A stretch of DNA of 17,104 nucleotides from positions 1 to 17,104 of the forward strand of contig JAHIHE010000007.1 in the NCBI GenBank assembly GCA_018899995.1, given 5' to 3'. The position numbers were made by a program, and so were the translations under genes. The notes under the pieces were generated by a model. It saw nothing but the letters and a program-made list of their open reading frames with translations. It was not told the DNA's origin and searched no databases. Shown here in pieces: positions 12,298 through 17,104 of this stretch. Each line of letters starts with the position of its first letter. Position 1 is the first letter of the stretch. The stretch is from Patescibacteria group bacterium (GTDB lineage: Bacteria > Patescibacteriota > Minisyncoccia > JAHIHE01).

Positions 12298-12313
12298 ATC
12301 GGCTTCTTTTTTT
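12286..12313 (+). terminator. Intrinsic terminator of the 106-residue gene
   Basis: GAAGCCGA (12286-12293) and TCGGCTTC (12299-12306) form a perfect 8-bp stem with loop ATAAA, followed by seven T. The stop codon TAA (12295-12297) sits inside the loop, so the last coding bases form the left arm. Confidence 0.92.
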
Positions 12314-12385
12314 ATCATTCATTCCTTACGTAATACCTTGCCATGGCATTTATTCTACGACAAAGCTAATGCTTCTTTTCTATTT

Positions 12386-12604
12386 TTATTCCTCTTCCAC
12401 TTCTCCCAATGACTGCAGGGTAAAAAATTTGTGATACAATCCTTTTTTCTTTATTAATTCATTGTGCCTGCCGGATTCAACGATTATCCCCTTATCTAAA
12501 ACCAAGATTTTGTCAGCATGCTGGATTGCACTCAAACGATGTATGATAACAAAAGTAGTTCGGCCTTTAATTAAACGCTTCAATGTCCAAGAAAGTTTTT
12601 CTTG
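12386..12604 (-). pseudogene. C-terminal remnant of an ABC exporter ATPase
   Basis: Only about the last 70 residues of an MsbA/multidrug-type ABC transporter remain. The visible part reads KRLIKGRTTFVIIHRLSAIQ, including the H-loop His of the switch region, then HADKILVLDKGIIVESGRHN and a short tail. Walker A, the signature and Walker B, and the whole membrane domain, are missing. Similarity fades about 7 codons before the TTG at 12581-12583 and an in-frame stop follows, 3 bp short of the end of the phosphotransferase gene. This looks like a deletion scar joining two unrelated genes. It is unlikely to make a functional product. Confidence 0.75.
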
Positions 12605-12619
12605 CGTATAGCAATAAAT

Positions 12620-13615
12620 TTACACCATTTTTAAAAATTTTTCAATTGTCTTCCTATTTTTTTCAATCATTCCCAAGTGTCCGCTCTTTGAAATTGAATA
12701 TAGACTGTATTCCCTATCTTTAGGGTCCTTGGTTTCTTGAATAAACCGCAAACAAAAAGCTAACCCTCTTTCTATGATGCTGAATTTAATAGCATCTACT
12801 AAATATTTCTTCTCAAGTTTGGTTAATTTTCTTTTGTTTTGATAGCCACTTATTAAGGCCTGAAAATTTTTGTTGCTCCATTTTTTCCAATTATTGATAA
12901 AACACCAGCCACGGCAAGCTTCTCCTAAATCTAAAATAAGTTTTCCATAATAACTTCTGTCAAAATCTATAATCCCAATAATTTTATTTTTGCGCCAAAG
13001 AATATGTCTTTTACCTAAATCTTCATGAATAGTGCCTGAAGACAAATTTTTAGGAAAATTTAATAAGAAAATTTCTTTTTCAAATCTTTTTATAAATTCT
13101 TCTTTTTGCGCAAAATTACTTTTTAAAATTATTCCCTTATATTGTTTAAAAGTTTGTTTTGTTTCTTCTAAATCCCATATATGCTTTCTTTTGTTTTTTG
13201 TTTTATAATTTTGAATTAAATTATGAAACCAGCCAACAATCTCGCCAAATTTTTTTATTTCTCTCGCGGTCGGATTCAGTTTAGGATTTCCGTCAATAAA
13301 TTCTCTAAGATACCCAAAATGCTTCTTATAAAATACTATTCTCTTTCCCATCTTTGATATTGCGGGTTTTGGCACTGGAAAGTTATTTTTAAGCAGATGA
13401 TCAATAAGTTCTAATTCGGCAAGTATCTCATTTTCAGACCGCCACCTAAGACCTAAAGGAGAGAGACGAAGTAGGTACTTCTTTTTATTAGCGCTTATCA
13501 CATGGGTAATATTTCCACTTGTGGCAAGTGGCTTAATTTTTTTAATTTGCCCTATGTCAAACTCACATAAAATCTTTTTTAAAGCGAGAAATAAAAATTT
13601 TTGTTTGATTAACAT
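12620..13615 (-). CDS. APH/homoserine-kinase-like phosphotransferase
   Basis: Kinase-fold phosphotransferase of the aminoglycoside phosphotransferase/ThrB superfamily; the substrate is unknown. 331 residues from the ATG at 13613-13615. A TTG start at 13651 would add 12 residues but overlaps a GGAGG and has no site upstream. The nucleotide-binding lobe includes KKKYLLRLSPLG. The catalytic loop is IHEDLGKRHILW (about 196-207) and the metal site is IIDFD (about 215-219). The loop has His where the superfamily usually has a metal-binding Asn (HxDxxxxN). The gene is clearly more AT-rich than its core neighbours and lies beside a truncated ABC gene and a MITE, consistent with acquired DNA. Confidence 0.85.
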   Translation of the reverse strand: MLIKQKFLFLALKKILCEFDIGQIKKIKPLATSGNITHVISANKKKYLLRLSPLGLRWRSENEILAELELIDHLLKNNFPVPKPAISKMGKRIVFYKKHFGYLREFIDGNPKLNPTAREIKKFGEIVGWFHNLIQNYKTKNKRKHIWDLEETKQTFKQYKGIILKSNFAQKEEFIKRFEKEIFLLNFPKNLSSGTIHEDLGKRHILWRKNKIIGIIDFDRSYYGKLILDLGEACRGWCFINNWKKWSNKNFQALISGYQNKRKLTKLEKKYLVDAIKFSIIERGLAFCLRFIQETKDPKDREYSLYSISKSGHLGMIEKNRKTIEKFLKMV

Positions 13616-13742
13616 ATGAAACACCTGAAAGTTGAGGATAAAAACCTCCAAATAATTTGTAAATCACTGATAAATTCCATATCTTGATAGTGGTTTTTTT
13701 ATTTTGACGCCTTGCCCAAAACCTTATTGAAACTCCTTACTT

Positions 13743-13760
13743 TTCTTGCGGTCGCAAGAA
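13743..13760. repeat. 8-bp perfect hairpin next to MITE copy 3
   Basis: TTCTTGCG and CGCAAGAA pair around GT, ending 3 bp before the TCAA that flanks MITE copy 3. The remaining 13616-13767 gap holds nothing else that I recognise. Confidence 0.7.
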
Positions 13761-13767
13761 TTGTCAA

Positions 13768-13876
13768 CCCCATTAGAAGTCATAAATTAATCTTACTATT
13801 AAGAATGGCATAAGGCGTAGCCGCTTCGCTCAACAACCTTGAAATTTCAAAGTTCATTTTTGGACTTCTACCGGGG
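13768..13876. mobile_element. MITE-like element, copy 3
   Basis: CCCCATTAGAAGTC (13768-13781) and GACTTCTACCGGGG (13863-13876) are the terminal repeats, each with one change from copy 1. TCAA flanks both ends (13764-13767 and 13877-13880). The internal block AAGAATGGCATAAGGCGTAG followed by CCGCTT matches copies 1 and 2. The length is 109 bp. The right-hand TCAA supplies the TGA stop codon of murC (13877-13879 on the minus strand). Confidence 0.85.
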
Positions 13877-15535
13877 TCAAGAGTTATAACTTTTAGGTTT
13901 TGAATTATAATTTTGACTTTTGACTTTTGACTTTTGGTTTTGAGTCATCGCGTCAGCGACGCGATAAATATCCCCTGCTCCCATTATCAGCAAAATATCG
14001 CCGGATTTAATTTTCTCATCAATTAATTTCCGAGTATCGCCCAAATTTTTAGCGTAAAAAATATTATCCGGCTGTAAAAAAATACCTTTATTGTCATTGC
14101 GAGCGACCGAAGGGAGCGCGGCAATCTCAAACTCCTGATTAATGCATAGAGATTGCTTTGTCGCTTTGCTCCTCGCAATGACAGTTTTAATATCCTCCAC
14201 CATTTTCCGCGAACTAACATTTTTATCTTTTTTCTCTTCCCGGCCCGCTACATCAAAAATTTCCGCCAAAATCACCAAATCCGCGCTGTCAAAACTTTTC
14301 ACAAAATCATTATAAAGCACTTTTGTGCGGTTATGCTGATGCGGCTGAAATGCTACCACAATGCGCCGGCCGGGATAAAACTGCCGTGCCGCTTCAATTG
14401 TCGCTTTTATTGCGGTCGGATGATGCGCGTAATCAGAAATTACTGTCGCATTCTTGCCTCGCCAAAGCTTCGCAGAAGCGGCGGCGGGTTTATAATTTCC
14501 CCTAATTTCAAACCTGCGCCAAGTGCCGCCGAAATTGTTCAAAGTCATCTTGATTTTTTCAACATGAATGCCAAAATATAATCCCGCCGTAATAGCTGCC
14601 AGAGTGTTATAAACATTGAATTTTCCGGGAATTTTTAACTCAAATTCGCCTAAATCCTTGCCATCATATTTTACTTTGAATTTAGTTTTCCTTGTTTCTA
14701 TTTTAATATCATAACCCTTTACGTCATTATTCTTGCCAAAACCAAAAGACAGCGTATTGAATTTTGTTTGGAATTTGGGTTTTGTAATTTGGAATTTGTT
14801 TGGAATTTGGGTTTTGTAATTTGGAATTTTCTCATCGTCTCCATTAAAAATCAGTAAACCATCGGGGGGTAAATGATTTATAAATTGTTGAAACGCTTTT
14901 CTGTAGTCCTCAATGTCCTTATAATAATCCGTATGATCTAGCTCAATGTTGTTCAAAACAATAATTTTTGGCCAATATTCCAGAAATGCCCGCTCGTATT
15001 CGCACGCTTCAATAACAAAATGCTTTCCTTTGCCAATCCGCAGATTGCCGCCGAATTCCGGCACTTTGCTGCCAACTACGACGCTTGGGTCTAATCCTCC
15101 GGCTGCCAAAATCAAGCCGACAAGCGAAGCGGTTGTTGATTTTCCGTGCGTGCCGCAAACTGTGATTCCGTATCCCGAGTCCTCGGGATTAAAAATTTTC
15201 CCCAATGCTTCGGCGTATGTTAAAAGAGGGGTTTTCAGCTTTTTTGCTTTTACCAATTCTGAATTATCTTCTGAAATTGCCAAAGTATAAATTACCAATT
15301 CAATGTCTTTAGTTAAATTTTCCGCTTTTTGGCCGACGAAAATCTTTGCGCCCAATTCCTCCAGTTCGTCGGTAATTTCCGACTTATTTACATCCGAACC
15401 GCTTACAATTTTTCCGCGCGCCAGCATCAACTTGGCAACGGCGGATAATCCTATTCCGCCAATGCCGATAAAATGGATTTTCCCTGCCCTGAGCGGGTCG
15501 AACGGGTGGATTTTGTTTAAATCTATTTTTTTCAT
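13877..15535 (-). CDS. murC: UDP-N-acetylmuramate--L-alanine ligase
   Basis: First amino-acid ligase of peptidoglycan synthesis. 552 residues against about 450-490 usually. HFIGIGGIGLSAVAKLM (21-37) starts the nucleotide-sugar domain. CGTHGKSTTAS (128-137) is the ATP loop. ACEYERAF and NNIELDHTDYY carry metal and substrate contacts; GTWRRFEIRG and DYAHHPTAI are family signatures. The extra length comes from four repeat-derived stretches: FDPLRAG near the start, a Lys/Gln/Asn-rich loop at about 236-260, residues of about 451-482, and a C-terminal tail of QKSKVKSQ-type words running into MITE copy 3. The catalytic parts look intact. Confidence 0.96.
   Translation of the reverse strand: MKKIDLNKIHPFDPLRAGKIHFIGIGGIGLSAVAKLMLARGKIVSGSDVNKSEITDELEELGAKIFVGQKAENLTKDIELVIYTLAISEDNSELVKAKKLKTPLLTYAEALGKIFNPEDSGYGITVCGTHGKSTTASLVGLILAAGGLDPSVVVGSKVPEFGGNLRIGKGKHFVIEACEYERAFLEYWPKIIVLNNIELDHTDYYKDIEDYRKAFQQFINHLPPDGLLIFNGDDEKIPNYKTQIPNKFQITKPKFQTKFNTLSFGFGKNNDVKGYDIKIETRKTKFKVKYDGKDLGEFELKIPGKFNVYNTLAAITAGLYFGIHVEKIKMTLNNFGGTWRRFEIRGNYKPAAASAKLWRGKNATVISDYAHHPTAIKATIEAARQFYPGRRIVVAFQPHQHNRTKVLYNDFVKSFDSADLVILAEIFDVAGREEKKDKNVSSRKMVEDIKTVIARSKATKQSLCINQEFEIAALPSVARNDNKGIFLQPDNIFYAKNLGDTRKLIDEKIKSGDILLIMGAGDIYRVADAMTQNQKSKVKSQNYNSKPKSYNS
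14092..14183. repeat. Palindromic repeat inserted in frame in murC
   Basis: TGTCATTGCGAG (14092-14103) and CTCGCAATGACA (14172-14183) are perfect 12-bp ends. CAATCTC (14122-14128) and GAGATTG (14149-14155) form the inner stem. The translated product includes IARSKATKQS and ALPSVARND, a signature of a short palindrome found in many bacterial genomes. It encodes about 31 residues in the C-terminal domain without breaking the frame. Confidence 0.85.
14767..14830. repeat. Two tandem 32-bp copies of the spacer-type repeat inside murC
   Basis: 14767-14798 and 14799-14830 differ only at the last base. The unit is made of TTTGGAATTTGGGTTTTG and TAATTTGGAATT, the same words as the ribosomal spacers. 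It encodes a polar loop of about 21 residues (IPNKFQITKPKFQT region). Confidence 0.85.
15482..15505. repeat. REP-like segment in the murC N-terminus
   Basis: Eight codons (PFDPLRAG, residues 11-18) separate the start region from the conserved KIHFIGIGG. The DNA contains TTCGACCCGCTCAGGG, close to the alaS insert and to the palindrome at 3035-3073. Confidence 0.6.
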
Positions 15536-15556
15536 AGTTTCGTTTTCGACTGAAAA

Positions 15557-15585
15557 TTTATGCTATAGCAAGAATTTTCAGTCAA
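15557..15585 (-). promoter_or_regulatory. Possible murC promoter inside a hairpin
   Basis: On the minus strand TTGACT (15585-15580) and CATAAA (15562-15557) are 17 bp apart. Both lie within a perfect 11-bp inverted repeat, GACTGAAAATT/AATTTTCAGTC (15548-15558 with 15573-15583). The leader to the murC ATG would be short, about 15 nt. Confidence 0.5.
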
Positions 15586-15589
15586 GACA

Positions 15590-16084
15590 TTATAAAATCA
15601 TTTTCTCAGCCTCTTTTTTCGCTTTTTCCAATCCTTCAATTGCTTCTTTTTGGAGATTATGAGCTTGAAAATAATAAAGCTCTGTTTTTTCCGCTATTTT
15701 CTTTTGAATTTCCAAAGGCGGAAGTAATACAGGAATTGATAAATATTCTTCCATTATTAAATTCTTAATTCCCGTTGTCTGATTTTGCACATATTCCATA
15801 TAACCAAGATTATAAATACTTTTAAGATATGCAAATAAATAGTAAGGCAGGCATTCTTGTTTATTTACTCTAAAGCATTGCAAAAAATTACTGAAACCAA
15901 AATTTTCATTATCATTTTCGAATATGGCAACTCTCCCCACTGGCTGTATCGGACTGCCGCCAGATTTTTCTATTAAAATATCGTCCTTTTTCAACTGAAC
16001 TTTTTTAAATTTATCTTTTGTTATTAATCTTTGAGCAACATTTTCAAAATTCAAATTAAATTTATTATCAAAATTAGTTGCTTG
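15590..16084 (-). pseudogene. hsdS: HsdS C-terminal fragment (second target-recognition domain)
   Basis: 3' part of a type I restriction-modification specificity gene. It carries the rest of the second recognition domain (from ATNFDNKFNLNFENVAQRL) and the second conserved helical repeat (IPVLLPPLEIQKKIAEKTE and the coiled C-terminus). On its own its frame could only begin at a TTG inside the inserted MITE (16115-16117), with no ribosome site, so independent translation is doubtful. When the insert and one target copy are removed, it joins in frame to the upstream part, giving about 448 residues, a normal HsdS length. Confidence 0.85.
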
Positions 16085-16244
16085 GATTCTAACTTCTAAC
16101 GCAACATTAAAATTCAAGATAAAATAAAGCTTTTAAGGGAATGGGATGAGTTTTTTGGCTTAACTGAATGATTTTTTGATCTCGTTTATGCTAAAATTGT
16201 ATATTAAAGCGGCTAAAAGTGTTGCGTTAGATTCTGGAATCAAA
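16085..16244. mobile_element. MITE-like insertion splitting hsdS
   Basis: Its ends are 22-bp imperfect inverted repeats (16085-16106 and 16220-16241) with an outer GATTC/GAATC and a perfect inner 12-mer TCTAACGCAACA/TGTTGCGTTAGA. CTTG flanks both sides (16081-16084 and 16245-16248); three extra A at 16242-16244 leave the exact border open. The interior encodes no transposase. Removing 16085-16248 (164 bp) restores VNVLQ-ATNFD in frame. Confidence 0.85.
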
Positions 16245-16248
16245 CTTG

Positions 16249-17104
16249 CAAAACATTAACCAAAATATAATCATTAGTATGGTCGGCAAATGTTGAATCT
16301 TCGCCCCACTCGCCAGCGATACTCTCCGCAATAATATCCGATAATTTTTTTGATTTATATTTAGATTTTCTAATAGCTTTTATTGTTTCTTTTGGCATTT
16401 CTAAATAGGCCTTAGGGTCAATTCGCCTGCCTTCTATTTCATCGCTCCAAACCGTAAAAAACATTTTATTTTTAACCTCCGGTATTTTAATCCCCAGCTC
16501 TTTCAAAACATAATCATCAATTGAATCCAAAATTTTCTTCGCATCCGCTTCTTTTTCTTGCTTTTTACTGTACGCCTTTTGCATTATTGAAACAATTTTG
16601 GATTGAGTTTCGGGGGAAGGAATGGGAATTGGAAGATTTCCTAAAATATCATTATTTACATATTTTATCGTGGCTTGCGTTGCATTTTGATCGATTAAAC
16701 TCAAAAATGCATCCGAATTAAACCACAAATTAGCGTATTCAGGCAAAACCTCTTTTTTAAATCTCAACCGACTGACATTTTGATTAAAAATCGCTTTAAC
16801 ATCCAAATCAAAAACACCGCTTGCGCCGATTGTTCCGGCAATACAAATAAGGACATCGCCTTTTTGCAAATTCAAAGCAGAATATTTTTGATAAATTTCC
16901 GGTTTTACTGTCTTGGTATTTTTAAGCACAATATGATTATCTTTGATGTTTGTATTCCGAATAAAATAACAATCGCTTTCGCCAAAAGGATTTTCACTCT
17001 GTTTTGGAGTAGTGCCGCTTTTTATGGATTCAACTATGTCTTTTATTTTTTTAATGGCAAACTTGGATTTATTTATTTTTTCAACATAAACATTCGGCAT
17101 CCAA
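16249..17104 (-). pseudogene. hsdS: HsdS N-terminal fragment, cut by the window edge
   Basis: 5' part of the specificity subunit that gives the type I enzyme its DNA target. The first recognition domain starts FAIKKIKDIVESIKSGTTPK and includes LQKGDVLICIAGTIGASGVF and TIKYVNNDILGNLPIPIPSP. The central helical repeat follows (QSKIVSIMQKAYSKKQEKEA). The second domain has just begun (SIAGEWGEDS) when the frame runs into the insert and stops at 16240-16242 (V-stop). An ATG lies at 17098-17100, but the true start could be beyond the edge. hsdM and hsdR are not in view; they would lie upstream, off the right edge. A protein of one recognition domain plus central repeat can in principle act as a half-subunit. 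Confidence 0.85.

Noticed and set aside
15548..15583. Terminator of hsdS
   Set aside because: The 11-bp stem is perfect but has no T run on the minus strand and overlaps a likely murC promoter.
16085..16117. Independent start of the hsdS 3' fragment inside the MITE
   Set aside because: It would be a TTG codon without a ribosome site; excision arithmetic explains the frame better.

Overview
The window most likely comes from a Candidate Phyla Radiation (Patescibacteria) genome, probably a Parcubacteria-type lineage. This rests on an alpha-operon core of small proteins (infA-rpmJ-rpsM-rpsK-rpsD-rpoA), a short alanyl-tRNA synthetase that stops right after its editing domain, a minimal core of mnmA, hpf, murB and murC, and very repeat-rich spacers. 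TGA ends several core genes (rpoA, murC), so the code is the standard one and not the TGA=Gly code of some CPR lineages. Most genes lie on the minus strand and are read right to left. No lineage search could be run, so the placement is inference.

Layout. 1-80 is an 8-bp tandem repeat. 82-3576 is the ribosomal/RNA-polymerase operon, with spacers full of foldback repeats and a perfect hairpin touching or nearly touching the stop codon of rpsK, rpsM and rpmJ. 3630-3890 holds the operon promoter and two abutting copies of a ~112-bp MITE-like element with 14-bp terminal inverted repeats and flanking TCAA. 3920-5494 encodes a large membrane-anchored protein. 5619-5774 is a small plus-strand orphan gene with a perfect Shine-Dalgarno. 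5800-8014 is a coiled-coil gene plus alaS with its own promoter. 8123-8575 holds no convincing gene, but has a consensus promoter, dense perfect hairpins and an intrinsic terminator: a candidate ~450-nt structured RNA that I cannot assign. 8644-11880 is mnmA, a Cys-rich YkgJ-like gene, hpf and murB. 11977-12297 is a second plus-strand orphan. 12386-13615 is AT-rich accessory DNA: an ABC-transporter remnant and a kinase-like phosphotransferase. 13768-13876 is a third MITE copy that touches the murC stop. 13877-15535 is murC. 15590-17104 is a type I restriction specificity gene (hsdS) split by a different MITE, whose precise removal restores the frame.

Two themes stand out. First, several short palindromic repeat families have entered both spacers and coding regions. 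alaS, murC (three times), hpf, murB and mnmA carry in-frame inserts, and repeat ends contribute stop codons and probably the -35 box of the ribosomal operon. Second, the minus-strand core genes have no visible Shine-Dalgarno, while the two plus-strand orphans and the candidate RNA carry perfect AGGAGG motifs behind strong promoters.
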